This document shows, piece after piece, positions 22,576-34,310 of a stretch of 64,000 nucleotides of DNA. The stretch comes from Mytilisepta virgata. Lineage: Eukaryota; Mollusca; Bivalvia; Mytilida; Mytilidae. Both the position numbers and the translations under genes were made by a program. The number at the start of each line of letters is the position of its first letter. Positions within the stretch are counted from its first letter, which is position 1. The notes under the pieces were generated by a model. That model did not search any database. It worked only from the letters and a program-made list of their open reading frames with translations, and had not been told where the DNA came from. The stretch lies in the NCBI GenBank assembly GCA_028015205.1, contig CM051520.1, forward strand, positions 12,186,501 to 12,250,500, written 5' to 3'.

Positions 22576-23424
22576 TACGTCTTAATAGTATTTTTTTCTG
22601 TGTTATATACTGATCTGACGAATTACATTTTTTATTAGGATCGTATGCAATTTCTCCACTATTTTATGGTTTTCTCATGCTGATTCCCCCACGTTTAATC
22701 CCTTATATAGAAATACTGATTAGGGAATGTTGTGATAGTACTTATAGTTTATTTCTGATAACGATTACCTGTAATTTACCTGTTATACCAGGTGTTTAAT
22801 CGCTCAAAATTAAATAAAAATTATGCTATTTTATAGATGGATTTTGACTTTTTCTGCATTTCGGTTCTGTGCAATTTTAAAGCTAATTTATAGGACACAA
22901 GCTCAAATATATACTTGGCCCAAATGGTCTGTTTTTTTTTACTATTTCAAAATAATATATATTCTGAATCTCTTCAGTCAATATAAGCCTGACCGACAAT
23001 GCGAGAAAATTTGTGAATGTCAATGCCGTGATTTCACATTGCCCTTTTTGAGATTTTTGTGATATTTTATTAGAATTCTCTTCGGTTTTTTTGTTTGATT
23101 TTAAATTTTCGGTCGTTGTAGAATTTGTTCTCGAAATTACTCTTCTGACGAATTGCTTTATATTATGGACTTTCCCCTTTATTCTACAGTTAATAAGTTA
23201 ATCGGAATCGATAGTACTGAGCGTCTATCGCTACCACAGATTTGATGCCTTAAACTCAAATCGGATATCGGCTAGTGTTTCGATAGTGAGGTGAATTTTT
23301 GTTGGTAAACATTCGGTGATGAAATTGTTGGTAATAATTCGACGAGGAAATTGTTGGTAAGAAATCAGTGATCAGATTATTTACATTTGTGAAAATTAAT
23401 GCGATTTTCCTCGATGTTTTTTTT

Positions 23425-23437
23425 TGGGGGGGGGGGG
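23425..23437 (+). repeat. Poly-G tract
   Basis: T-run passing into a G-run; the equivalent site in copy B (29187-29230) has a longer T-run and G-run. Confidence 0.9.
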
Positions 23438-23497
23438 TGCGGGAGGGGTTTATTTAGAATCTTACTTTGCGAGCAGTTGATTATCATATATTGCTAC

Positions 23498-23595
23498 AAC
23501 AAATACATCATTCAAAATGGGTATATCTGTACTGATCTAAATTTGGTTTAAGCTATCGTCTGTACGAATTGTGATAATATATCTTTCGGAGAGAC
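23498..23595 (-). repeat. Inverted copy of 11570-11665 at the duplication junction
   Basis: CAAATACATCATTCAAAATG, TCTGTACTGATCTAAATTTG and CGGAGAGACATGT are the inverse of the last satellite unit and flank at 11570-11665. Confidence 0.7.
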
Positions 23596-23604
23596 ATGTC
23601 GTCG

Positions 23605-23770
23605 CCTTGTCTGGATCGAACTGATTATAATCACTTAGCGTGGGGGCACTCCGACCCCGTGGAATTAATGTAAAAAAATTCTTAATTTCATTTTTTTACT
23701 AAGTATGCCCACTGCTAACATTTTGCAGTATATCTATCTTATACATGGTACGTTTTCTATACGTCCAACA
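23605..23770 (-). pseudogene. Penelope-like element remnant at the start of copy B
   Basis: Matches 11990-12210 (TTATAATCACTTAGC, CTCCGACCCCGTGGAATTAA, GCAGTATATCTAT), including the first residues of the Penelope-like ORF. It then runs directly into ACTTATTTTTACTATCTATC without the 4.2-kb foldback insertion found in copy A. Confidence 0.75.
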
Positions 23771-23941
23771 TATTTACTTATTTTTACTATCTATCTTGCC
23801 GTCTATGTATTTTAAATGAAGTACGTTTACTGTTCGATGCCACGTCAACTGAATTTTCTTTTTGTTTTCATTTTATGTACGGACTCAGTCTTGCTCTTGG
23901 TTTCAAAGAGTCAACACCTTTTTATTTATATTTTTTACATG

Positions 23942-23977
23942 CCCGTGATCAAGACCTTATTGGTCGAAACGTTGGGT
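23942..23977 (+). ncRNA. Hammerhead-ribozyme-like motif of a Penelope-like element (copy B)
   Basis: GTGATCAAGACCTTATTGGTC then GAAACGTTGGG. A GACC/GGTC stem is followed by GAAAC as in hammerhead stem II and core; TGATCA differs from the required UGAUGA by one base. Probably an inactive relic. Confidence 0.4.
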
Positions 23978-24839
23978 AATTTTAACTTTTTAGTTTGGTT
24001 GTTTTTCACGATTTTATATTTGGTTTTGTTTGGCTTTCGTATTTTATACATTTTTAAAGTCATTTTATGCCAATTTTGACAGCTCACCATTTCTATTTAT
24101 TTTTCTAAATTTTATTACTAAAATACACTTTAGTAGTATTATTAACCTTTTTCGTTTCTGCTGACAATTTTTTTTTTTTGCATATCTTCAATATTTTTTT
24201 TAATATGTGAGAATCACTGGTGAAACCTAAGTAGCTGAAAGTAATGTTAGACATGCTGAATTTTGAACATCTACGTCGGATAACACACCCTACCCAAATC
24301 CTAGAAAGTGATTTACCAGTATGTTCTTTAGAATTGTATCAACAATACACTTTTAAAACCATCTGTGTTTAGGGCAGGCAAGTCAATGTCACCTGATAAA
24401 ATGTCCCTTGTTGAATTCAATGGGAATATCAAAATCTCTTATCTTAATTGGACATATTTCTGAAGGATTCCTTTTGTGGTTGTTTACTAAGAACGTCTGT
24501 CTGTGTGTCTGAGAAAATGCTATATTTATAACTACTCGGGACATGTTTACTTATAATTTACTGAGGTTATGTAATGTATGTGCTCAATAGTTCTTGTGTC
24601 TGGCAAACGTTGCACTGAGATGGAGCTTTAATTTGTATAAAGCACATTTTATTTTCTCAATTAAAGAAAAAAGTTTTGTGTAAAAAGCCAGCATGAGGTA
24701 ATAATTATATTCCATAATCTAAGTGACTATGAAAATTATTTTCATTTTACAGAACCTGAAGAAATAATATTTGTCCATAAAATGTAGTATGAAGTTATTT
24801 AAAATAAATTGCGAGTGTACAAATTCATACTTAAAATTT

Positions 24840-25670
24840 ACAAGCTTAAATTGACAATGTTTGAAATTGGACCCCAATTTTAGAACATGAAAATTATAAA
24901 ATCTTATTGAGCATCTACATAAGCTGCATAACAATAGTGTATAGAAATAAAATGCATAAATTTAAAGATAAAAGAGGAGTTTGCGTCACAAGCTTAAGTT
25001 GACAATTTTTTTAAATTAGGCCCCTTGGGCTGGAATTTTAGAAAATTAAATTCTAAAAGCTTATTGCACATCTACATATATTGTATGACAATACTGTATA
25101 GAAATCGAATGCATAACTTGAAAAATGAAAGCGTTTATGTCACAAGCTTAAACTGACAATTTTTGGACCTCTGTGTGCCCAAATTTTAGAAAATTTAAAT
25201 TCTAAAACCTTATTGCGTATCTACATATGGTGCATGACAATACTGTATAGAAATAAAATGCATAAATCGAAAAATGAAAATTGAGTTTATATCACGAGCT
25301 TAAATTGAAAATTTTTTTAATTCGACCCCATGGACCCCAATTTTAGAAAATGAAAATTCTAAAACCTTATTGCGAATCTGCATATGGATGGTGCATGACA
25401 ATACTGTATAGAAATAAAATGCATGAATTGTGAATTGAAAAATGAAAGACGAGATTACATCACAAGCTTTAATTCAAACTTTTCCAAGTTCGAACCCTGT
25501 GGGGCCCCTTGTGTAGAAGTTCAAAATTCTAAAACCTTATTGCGCATCTACAGGTGGTATGCAATCATTCTATATAGAAACTATATTCTTAAACTTAAAA
25601 GTGAAGGAAGTGTTGATGTGACAAGAAAGTATGACGGACAGACGCAAGGGGACGGACAGAGGCAATCGTT
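24840..25670 (+). repeat. ~150-bp satellite array with GACGGACAGACGC tail (copy B)
   Basis: Counterpart of 17990-18860 with the same shared words (ACTGTATAGAAATAAAATGC, ACAAGCTTAAACTGACAATT). The 98-codon ORF across it reads satellite. Confidence 0.8.
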
Positions 25671-25688
25671 AAATATTTTAATGGGTAA

Positions 25689-26030
25689 GGGACGAGATCA
25701 AAAGTTCAATGTAGGATAAAAAACTTAATTCACATAGTTTTTTCACTGCCCCCCACCCCCCCCCCCTCCCCCTTCTTAACTTAATTTGGGAAAAATTGAT
25801 TGACCAATATGGGCATATGCTTTGAGAGTATACTTTTTGTATCATGGGTCCTGCTTTTCCTCAACAATGTATGTTTGTTCTGTATATTGACTTGGACATC
25901 ACTTGAATCCGCATCTTTCAATCCGAAAATCGATGTCGGATAACAAAACTTGCAGTGATTTTTACACCCCCCACCCCCAAAGTATTTGAATTAAGTTTTT
26001 GATCCTACATTGAACTTTTGATCTCGTCCC
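25689..26030. mobile_element. 342-bp MITE with ~44-bp TIRs and TAA target duplication (PIF/Harbinger-like)
   Basis: Left end GGGACGAGATCAAAAGTTCA matches the inverse of the right end TGAACTTTTGATCTCGTCCC; pairing continues for about 44 bp with one or two mismatches. TAA lies at 25686-25688 and 26031-26033, and copy A has the single TAA (ATGGGTAAGTGG). A 3-bp TWA target is typical of PIF/Harbinger elements. The interior contains a C-rich tract and no gene. Confidence 0.9.
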
Positions 26031-27089
26031 TAAGTGGTAAAATTGTATGGTTATATTCTTATAAAAATACCGTTTTTGTGTTCTCTGATGAATTCAGTGT
26101 AGTTTTCTTTGCTTATTTTATTTCATAAGTTTATTTTATCATTATTATTTATTTATTTATTTGCAGAAATTTTCATATAGTAAAAAATATAATATGAAAA
26201 ACTGCTGATAGAATTAAATACGAGTTACACGACATCTTCCTAATATAGAACTTTAATTGCAATAACATTTTAATATCATTTATTGTTTAACACTTTAATA
26301 AAGGTGAATAAGGATTTTCCAATGTCTATGAAGATTTTACACATCAAATTAAGTTATGAAAAACAAGGAAACGTTTCATATCACATCAGATAATTAAAAT
26401 TCCAGAAGGTCTTTTTTTCTCAAAAGCAACCAATATTACATGAACTGTACTATTAAAATTATCAAAAATATTCATTATTGGTTTTTTTTATGGGCTTAAT
26501 ATACTTTTGATTTGTAATGTTTGATTAATTCATAACGGAGATATTTAATGTATAAGGTTGCTTTGGAGGACAATGTATGTGTACGAATATGCTAAAACAG
26601 CTCAGATCTTTGTATAGTATACATAACCGAGCACACATAACTATGTACACTTCTTTAAATAAAGACTTGGTTCAAACAAACAAATAAAAGATATAAAGAA
26701 TTGCATGGGCCAGTGTCCATACAGAATTACGTTCAAAACAGTATCTTTTATGTCGGTCTAAAGAGGACCAATGTACATACATAGATATAAAAGCATTCTT
26801 GTAGAATTTTCAATGAATATCTAATATAGACTTATACAAAGACGAAAATGGGCGAGTTTTACTTTCCAATTGTAAATTGTCTCTTTCTTAGTAGTTACAA
26901 CCACTTTACCACATTATATCAATTTCCAATTTGACGGATGCCGCCGGATGACGAAGAATGACATTTTCGATGCATTTGATGTTAATCCTGGTATTTTGGA
27001 AGCTCCAGTTTACATTCCTCGCGTTTTAATTTTTTTTGGTTGTCTTGTTTTAATTCACTTTGGTGTGCTGCATGAATATCATGTTAAGT

Positions 27090-27330
27090 ACGATTATAGC
27101 CGTGGAGTTTGAGATTGTACCACCAAGAAGCACTTCTGTGCAGCCTGCTTCAGTTGTGCTGAAGGATGGTACAATATCAATGCCAACTGCTATAAACATA
27201 GATAACGGATTTATTCCCGGTTTTGCCTTTTCTGTGGTAAAAATATATGAGAAAAGAAAACTGCGACGTCAATTTAAACAGATATCAAATTTATGTAGAA
27301 AATGCCCGCCTTCCCATGTCGAGGAGGTAA
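27090..27330 (+). CDS. Candidate exon, copy B (uninterrupted), unrecognised product
   Basis: The frame reads VEFEIVPPRSTSVQPASVVL, KDGTISMPTAINIDNGFIPG, FAFSVVKIYEKRKLRRQFKQ and ISNLCRKCPPSHVEE. A GATTATAG acceptor-like site precedes it and GAG/GTAACA could be a donor, so an internal exon of about 225 bp is possible. The frame is also open in copy A apart from a transposon insertion and a 9-bp in-frame indel. FAFSVVKIYEKRKLRR could be the end of a membrane segment followed by a basic stop-transfer, but this is a guess. No family is recognised. Confidence 0.35.
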
Positions 27331-27708
27331 CAACCTCAGAGTTTTGTGTTTATATTTATATTTTTTTAACGGAATGAGTGGTATGGGGTTATTTCAAATT
27401 TTCCGCGAAATGGTATGTTTTACGTTATAATCCCTCTGACGTCACTGGGAAGCAATTTTTCTCTTCCGTCTTGAGAAAAGTAATGTTAATATGTATATTT
27501 ATTACTTAACTTAGATATATTGAACTCAATCGCTAAAAAACTGCCAATACAATAAAAGCATAAACTATGCCAATATGAGATTTCGGCCATATTGGACTGG
27601 GTATGACCAATATGAGTGTATTTCGGAACTATCTTGATTTATCCTATCCCTCTATGAAAACATCTTAGATCTGTTAATTAATAAAGGTGTCATTGCCTAA
27701 TGTTTTTC

Positions 27709-27774
27709 ATATTGGCATAGTTATAGATCCTCGATAAGCCATATTGGCATAAAGCGAATAACTATGCCAATATG
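27709..27774. repeat. Hairpin, CATATTGGCATAGTTAT arms (copy B)
   Basis: Same hairpin as 21717-21782. Confidence 0.75.
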
Positions 27775-28134
27775 AAAAAACGTTGGGTATTAATACTATA
27801 ATTTAATATTGGATGTAACTCGTCATTTCATTGGCCAATTTTTTTCGTCTATAATATCATATACTAAATTTTATTTTCTACTATGACGTCATTAAAGGGA
27901 ATCCCGACGTTTTAAAAGTGAAAACAACTGCGGGTTATTTAGTGTGCACCACGTGATTGATGTTAAATTTTCATAGACTGAAAAAAAAATACAGTCAATC
28001 CTTAAATAATATTTTTTATATTTATCTTATACTTTGTACTAAATATGATGGTTTTTGCATATTATGTGTAACCACCGAAAATTAACACCCCCCATATCTG
28101 CACATACCAGCTCATAACGCATTATTCAAGTGCT

Positions 28135-28370
28135 TTTTGAACGTACCCGAGCTGATATGGCCATATCAAACCGGTTGAGTCACGTGATCAGGCTAATATG
28201 GCTATATCAGACCGGGTGCGTTCGGAATAAGTACTTATGCAGTATATGATAAACAGATTAATACATGACTTAATCCCGAGACTCCCATATCGGACTGAGG
28301 GCTTGCCTGAGGTCCGATATGGATCGAGGGATGATACCCGGTCCGATATGGATTAGGTCATGTAATAATC
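28135..28370. mobile_element. Palindromic MITE family F2, copy B
   Basis: Counterpart of 22170-22415, with the same CCCATATCGGACTGAGGGCT and GGTCCGATATGG palindromic words. Confidence 0.7.
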
Positions 28371-29186
28371 TATAAGTATTCACTAAAGTATCATGTATGG
28401 AGAAGAGAAATTAGATATTTTAAAACTGTGGTAACCAGGGTCCTTAACGACTAGACGCGTCACGTTAGCTAATCAACAGCCGACATTTATTCCAAGCCAG
28501 TGATAGTGTTGTTTCTATTTTGTTTCTTTTTTTTTTTGTTTTTTTGTTACATCTTAGTAGTTTTTTTTCTGTCGGTTACGTACTGATCTGACGTATTACA
28601 TTTTTTTATTAGGATCGTATGTAATTTCTCCACTATTTTATGGCGGTGTCATCCTGATTCTCCCACGTTTAATCCCTTATATAAAAATACTGATTAGGGA
28701 ATGCTGTGATAGTACTCATAGTTCATTTCTGATAAAGATTACCTGTAATTTACCTGTAATACCAGATAATAATCTTCAAAAGAAAAATTTATAGATGTCA
28801 ATGCCGTGATTTCACATTACCCTTTTTGAGATATTTGTGATATTTTATTAGAATTCTCTTCGTTTTTTTGTTTTTGTTTGATTTTATATTTTCAATCGTT
28901 GTAGAATTTGTTCTCGAAATTACTCTTCTGAATTGCTTTATCTTATGGACTTTCCCCTTTATTCTACAGTTAATCGGAATCGATAGTACGGAGCGTTTAT
29001 CGCTACCACAGATTTGATGCCTTAAACTCAAATCGGATATCGGCTAGTGTTTCGATACTGAGGTGAATTTGTTGGTAAACATTCGGAGATGAAATTGTTG
29101 GTAATAATTCGGCGAGGAAATTGTTGGTAAGAAATCAGTGATCAGATTATTTACATTTGTGAAAAATAATGAGATTTTCTTCGATG

Positions 29187-29230
29187 TTTTTTTTTTTTTT
29201 TTTTTTTTTTTGAGGGGGGGGGGGGGGGCA
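29187..29230 (+). repeat. Poly-T then poly-G tract
   Basis: About 25 T, then GAG and about 16 G. Confidence 0.9.
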
Positions 29231-29289
29231 TTTATTTAGAATCTTACTTTGCAAACAGTTGATTATCATACATTGCTACAGTTTAGATA

Positions 29290-29665
29290 TTTTTAACCTT
29301 TGAATTTTCAGCCTTGCCGTCACATTGTGAAACCAAATTGTTGATTGGAATATTATCATCCCTGTCGATCCGTCAAGAAGCCTGACCTTTTGTCCTCAGC
29401 TTTTGTCTTTGCTCTACGTTTTGTTTAGATATATTTATTTTACACAAAATACTGTAGACGATAGCCGGGTTGTTTGTTTACGTTGCTAAATAATATTCAA
29501 AGAGCATCGAGAACATTGAACGTGAATTCGTTCACCAATCAGCGATTGAGAACAAATAATCGCATGATTATCATCATATTTTCTCGAACTGACCGGATAC
29601 ACTGAAAACAGCCATAGAGAAATTGTTTTTACCACTTACGATATTAATTTGTTACATACAGAGTT
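29290..29665. other. Unassigned stretch after the duplication
   Basis: Unique-looking sequence without credible ORFs. Confidence 0.5.
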
Positions 29666-29667
29666 AT

Positions 29668-29820
29668 AGTATAGCTAATCGCTGAATTCAAATACCAGAA
29701 ATAAACAACGCGTGACCGAACTTTGGAGTAAATCACGAGTGCGCGCAGCGCACGAGTTATTTACAGCAGCAGTTCGGTCACAAGTTGTTTATTTCTGGTA
29801 TTTCAATTCGGCGATTAGTT
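29668..29820. mobile_element. Foldback MITE, near-perfect palindrome
   Basis: CTAATCGCTGAATTCAAATA, CCAGAAATAAACAACGCGTG and ACCGAACT pair with AGTTCGGTCACAAGTTGTTT, ATTTCTGGTATTTCAATTCG and GCGATTAG. The centre contains GTGCGCGCAGCGCAC, itself palindromic. Arms are about 65 bp. No coding. Confidence 0.8.
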
Positions 29821-29824
29821 AAAT

Positions 29825-30815
29825 TTTTTATTACATTCTACAGAATCTAGCATTTTAGCAGAAATAACTTGAAATAAAACGGACTTTGTATTTTGATATC
29901 GCTCCGGGGCAATTGTGACGTCACTTCCTAGAGGGAAAGAATAGCTGTTCTTTTCACATGTGATTTGTCAGATTTTCATTCACTCGGATACTACGATAAA
30001 TCACAGGTTACAATGTTATAATTATGGTTTCCTTACCTTTGACTTTGAGAACTGCTGATGAGACAAATTAATACAAACAAAGTTCATAAAAATTGGTATC
30101 TTAACATTTACATAAAACATGAAACTTATGACTTATAGATGGAAATTGTTTGTATTAATATGATATTATGTCTTGATGAGTTATCGGAATTAGTTAATAA
30201 TTCAGCAGATAATACTAAAGCAGAAATGAGATGTATCATATATCCCTGTACTTAATACAAAATATCCTGATCTTATTTCCGTTTAAACTAATTATCTTAA
30301 CACGACTTTGACCTTTTAAACGTTATCGTCCCTAAGCATAAAACGCTAAAAATACTTACTCCAACTTTTGCAACTTACAATTTTGGTGCTTGATAAATAT
30401 ATGTAAATATTGCTGCATTTAGTTTTATACAAAACGGTGCACAGGAAATTAAACGGATACAGAACAATTGTACGACCTACGACTTATGTTTGAGGGCTAT
30501 TCTTAACTAGATTGCACATAGAAGTGACTAATTACATGTATTATTAATTTTGTGTCTCCAAAACAAAAATCCTTGTTTTTATATGAAACTCTTTTTGGAA
30601 GTGAACAAATCGATCTTTTTCACTATTACTATTCCTTTTTATTAATAAAAAGGACATTTCTAAGGATAGTAAAGGCTTATAAAAGGACTGATTTCATGTG
30701 TTGAACTTGGGACAACAAGTAAAATCTGTTTAACAACACATTATGGACACAATAAAAGGTTTATTCAGTTGTTAAAGGAACCCAAGCCCACGTACGCCTG
30801 ACTAACACCATTACA
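29825..30815. other. Unassigned AT-rich stretch
   Basis: No ORF, tandem repeat or element recognised. Confidence 0.5.
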
Positions 30816-30820
30816 TTACA

Positions 30821-31260
30821 ACTGTAAGTCCAAGACCACAATTAATGCGCAATTTTCGTTTTCCCCTCTAAGTATTTAGTGTATTTCCTTCATATTTATT
30901 TTTTTGCCCCTTTTAAAAGTATTTTAAAATGTTTTTTTATCTAAATTTATAGTAGATGTTCAAAATTGACGTTTTAAAAAGTTTTAATGAGCTGTCATAA
31001 GTAAAGGTGGTAATTTGGTCTGATTAAAAAGTGTTAATATTCAGTTCGTCGTCTGCTGTCATCTAGAATTCTGCTACCCTAGGAGATATTTTTGTCGATA
31101 TTTTGAGTTAGCACTGATAAGTTTCTTTTAAAATGTTGATATTGTGACACTAAGTTAGTATTCCTTGATTTTCAAGTTTGAGACGGTTAGATTTTATTGA
31201 TTCAATTTCATTTTAATATGAAAATGCACTATGAATTAATTGTGGTCTTGGGTCTGTAAA
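30821..31260. mobile_element. MITE-like element with ~25-bp inverted ends
   Basis: Left CTGTAAGTCCAAGACCACAA (then TTAATGCG) pairs with right ATTAATTGTGGTCTTGGGTC (then TGTAA). The interior is AT-rich and non-coding. No clear target duplication. Confidence 0.5.
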
Positions 31261-31264
31261 TATC

Positions 31265-32495
31265 TCTTAATTAGAACTATTAGTTTTTAACATTAAACAT
31301 CTATTAACCAATTAACCATTTTCATCCTGAAATTATGAGAAAATCTAAATTTTATATTATTACGAATTCGATATTCAGATGTACACTGTCGTTCTCTTTT
31401 CGGTAAATATCTTATATCACTCCTGACTGAGGGTTTCTTGTGTTAAACATACAGGACAAAAACTACTTTTAGTCTTTTCTAAAAATACTAAATAGGGAAA
31501 GTCCTTCATCAGACGTCGAAAAATGTGGGAAAATATATCCCGGAACATAATTATCGTTAATGCGTGTGGAGGATATTGTTAGGAAGGAAAAACTTTTGGC
31601 AGAAAAATGACAATTTGTCCATTGATATCTATGGAATACACCTTCTTCAAAGAGCAGATAACTCCGTACATGGGAGACAACTCCCATGTACCAAAAAAAA
31701 ATGGAGAATGTCTTGCATTTGGTTTTGAGATCTTGATTCTGTCTGAAAAGTCTTAAAATTAGGTAATGTGAAAGAAATCAAGAGAACTAAAAACACATAA
31801 GACCAGATCGCTGTTTAAGTATGTGGACGGTAGGTCTTGATTTTATTTGAGTAATATTTTGGCACATAGTTGGAAACCTAGACATAAAATATCATTAAAA
31901 CCATTGTCCACTTGCTTTTTGTTCGTTATTATAGGATTAAGTTCCTGCGTTTATTAAATCCAATGTTCTATTTTCGACTTTAAAATGTTTTAACATTGTT
32001 TCAATTCGGGAATATTGTTATTGTCCAAGTATGTCTATCTATCTATCTATCTATTTGTTTGTGTACCAAATGTTTCTTGCGACCTTAACACCTCTTTTGT
32101 TCGTAAGTAAATGAAATGTGCACATATTTTGCACCAACATGTGTATCAAAATTTTTATTATTACGACGGAGTCGATACCGCTGTAGGTGTACACTTAGTC
32201 TCCGGTGGTATTAACATTTTAGTTGCTAGTATTTCGATACAAGCTCGAAAATGAACTTAAAATTTACTGATATAAAAATGTTAGATTTGTGAAAACTAAG
32301 GGGTATCTCCCTTAGACAGTTATGCCTTTACCCGTTTGGTAATTTTGTCATTTTGAATATGCTCTTCAAACTATCGGATAATTATTTTGGTTTTCAACAT
32401 TTTAGGCTTTGAGCACAACAGACGACGAAATGTGCACGTCTTGTGCATCAAAATCGGTATCAAAAGAATTTATTGTTTTAAACTTTATGAATTTT
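31265..32495. other. Mostly unassigned; short TCTA microsatellite and repeat debris
   Basis: Contains (TCTA)n at about 32036-32055. The words GAAATGTGCACATATTTTGC (about 32115) and GACGAAATGTGCACGTCTTG (about 32425) look like repeated debris of one family, and a relative lies at about 45345-45420. The 72-codon minus-strand ORF at 31469-31687 is open but has no recognised motif. Confidence 0.4.
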
Positions 32496-32499
32496 ATTT

Positions 32500-33130
32500 T
32501 ATAAAGTATTGTCACTATAAGTGGATGCGCGATAAGGTTTTAGAATTTTAATTTTCAAAATCAAAGTTTGACCCATGGGGCCCAGTTTCGAAAATTGTTG
32601 AGTTTAGGCTTATGATTTAAACTTCTCTTTCCTTTCCTCACTTGTGCATTTTATTTATATGCAGTTTTGTCATAAACTATATGTATATGTGCAATTAAGT
32701 TTCAGAATTTTGATTTTCAAAAACAGGGACCCACGGAGTCGAATTTTGAAAATTGTGAATTTTAAGCTTGCGACCTAAACTCCTCTTTATTTTTCATTTT
32801 ATATTGTCCGACACTATATTTAGATATGTAATATACAAGTTTCAAAATATCTATTTTCAGAACTTGAGAATTTAAGCGTTCGCCTTTTCACTTTTATTCA
32901 GTACTGCCATATACAGTATCTAGATGCGCAATAGGTTTTTACAATTTTAATTTTCAAAAATTGGAGCACACATCGTTCGAGTTGCGAAATTTAAGCTTAT
33001 GACCTGAACCCGTCTTTCAAAAATAACTTTATGCGTTTTATTAATATACAATATTGTTATACATGTACAATTTATGGAGATGCGCTGTAAAGTTTGATAA
33101 TTTAATTTTCAAAAATATGTAGGTCCATGA
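32500..33130 (-). repeat. Diverged inverted copy of the ~150-bp satellite
   Basis: Minus-strand reading gives the same words as 17990-18860 (CATATACAGTAT-like, GAAAATTAAAATT, AGCTTAAAATTC). About five units, much more diverged than the arrays in the duplication, so this is an older array. Confidence 0.6.
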
Positions 33131-33139
33131 TTTAACACA

Positions 33140-33950
33140 TTATTTTATTTAATGCAACAAGAATGATATGAGTGGGGAGTGCATGGATATCTTTCGTTTC
33201 CGAATGCGTCTAGTTATCTTCAATAAATGGTTTTAGAGAAAATAAATGAAATAGCAAACATTTGACAGAATGCATATACTATACTCCTACTTAAAATCTG
33301 CACAAGACTTATGCTTAGAATATTGAGATCACCACTGGGTAGCTTCAACCTTAAAATATTATATCACTCTGTCTTCATTACTGTAAAACGGTAGCTCTAG
33401 AATAAAAATCATGAGTTATTGAACTGATTTAACAGTGGCCTAGAGAAAAGCATGTTCTCTACAGAATTATTATTAGCAGTGACATCTTTAAAAGTGTAAA
33501 ATGATGACATCCAATCTTTTAAAAAAATATCTTAAGTATGCTAGTGTTATGTAATAATGGTGTTCCTTATACTTTTATATGAAAATGTTATCGTAATGGT
33601 TTTTAGTTTTACTTTTAAACCTTTAATTCAGTTAACTTATTTAAGTTGCCGTAAAATGTGCCCTATTTAATCTAATGACATGAATGGAAAAACGGATAAT
33701 TTATTAATGTTCATGAAGATACAAATCATGCAATACTGGAACATGCATAAAAAGCTAGCGGACAACGATTTTCAACGATGTACCATATAAACAACAAAAT
33801 GGATAACAGGAAAGGTCAACAATGAAATACAAATCAATCAAGGCCACCCAACAGATAGAATACTGGACAACAAGATACATGTAACTATGACTTGCCATTC
33901 ATCTTATTGGCGGTGTAAACTTACGGTATAGAAATATCATACCGTTAAAA
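33140..33950. other. Unassigned AT-rich stretch
   Basis: Nothing recognised. Confidence 0.5.
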
Positions 33951-33954
33951 TATG

Positions 33955-34215
33955 TTTTAACGCGTTGATTTTGACTTTTGACGCGTTGGTTTTGACTTTT
34001 AACACGTAGGTTTTGATTTTTATCGCTTGGCTAGCTAATTCATATTACACGAAAAATCAACGCGTTAGTTTTAAAAGCTATACTGTGGTCTTTACTATAA
34101 CGGTATAGTTTTCAAAACTATACTGTTAAAAGTGAGAACGATACCGTTAAAACGAAAACCAACGGTATAGTTTTTAAAACTAACCCGCTCATTTTTCGTA
34201 TGATATGATTTAGCA
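33955..34215. mobile_element. Inverted-repeat element with ~24-bp GCGTTGATTTTGACTTTTGA satellite
   Basis: Three units of about 24 bp (33961-34020), then an inverted pair: ACACGAAAAATCAACGCGTT and AGTTTTAAAAGCTATACTG against TATAGTTTTTAAAACTAACC and TCATTTTTCGTATGATATG. Short repeated words ACGGTATAG and TATACCGTT-like lie in the centre. Confidence 0.65.
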
Positions 34216-34310
34216 AGCAACGCTTAAAGCTCGCGTGTTGAAAATCGAAAATTTAACTATCTCGGGTGGAGAAGTTCCATAACTCACTCGTACCTGAAGG
34301 AGAATCTATA
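34215..34310 (+). mobile_element. Foldback family F1, partial copy 2
   Basis: GCTCGCGTGTTGAAAATCGA, GGTGGAGAAGTTCCATAACT and CACTCGTACCTGAAGGAGAA match the family at 35625-35990. Confidence 0.65.

Larger units (their letters stand above)
16371..23500 (+). repeat. Segmental duplication, copy A
   Basis: Direct copy of 23771-29290. Matching landmarks, A against B: Penelope-derived start 16371/23771; end of first block 17400/24830; satellite 18068/24840; GTGACAAGAAAGT 18806/25618; CATATAGTAAAAAATATAAT 19012/26174; candidate exon 19950/27090; CATATTGGCATAGTTATAG 21717/27709; GATATGGCCATATCAAACCG 22190/28157; end about 23495/29280. Copy A also owns 17402-18067, a 1.14-kb TIR insertion and about 220 bp near 22800-23020 that copy B lacks. 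Confidence 0.85.
23771..29290 (+). repeat. Segmental duplication, copy B
   Basis: Second copy of the unit described at 16371-23500, same orientation. It lacks the 4.2-kb foldback, the 17402-18067 block and the 1.14-kb TIR element of copy A, but has a private 342-bp MITE at 25689-26030. Short indels and substitutions are scattered throughout. Confidence 0.85.
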
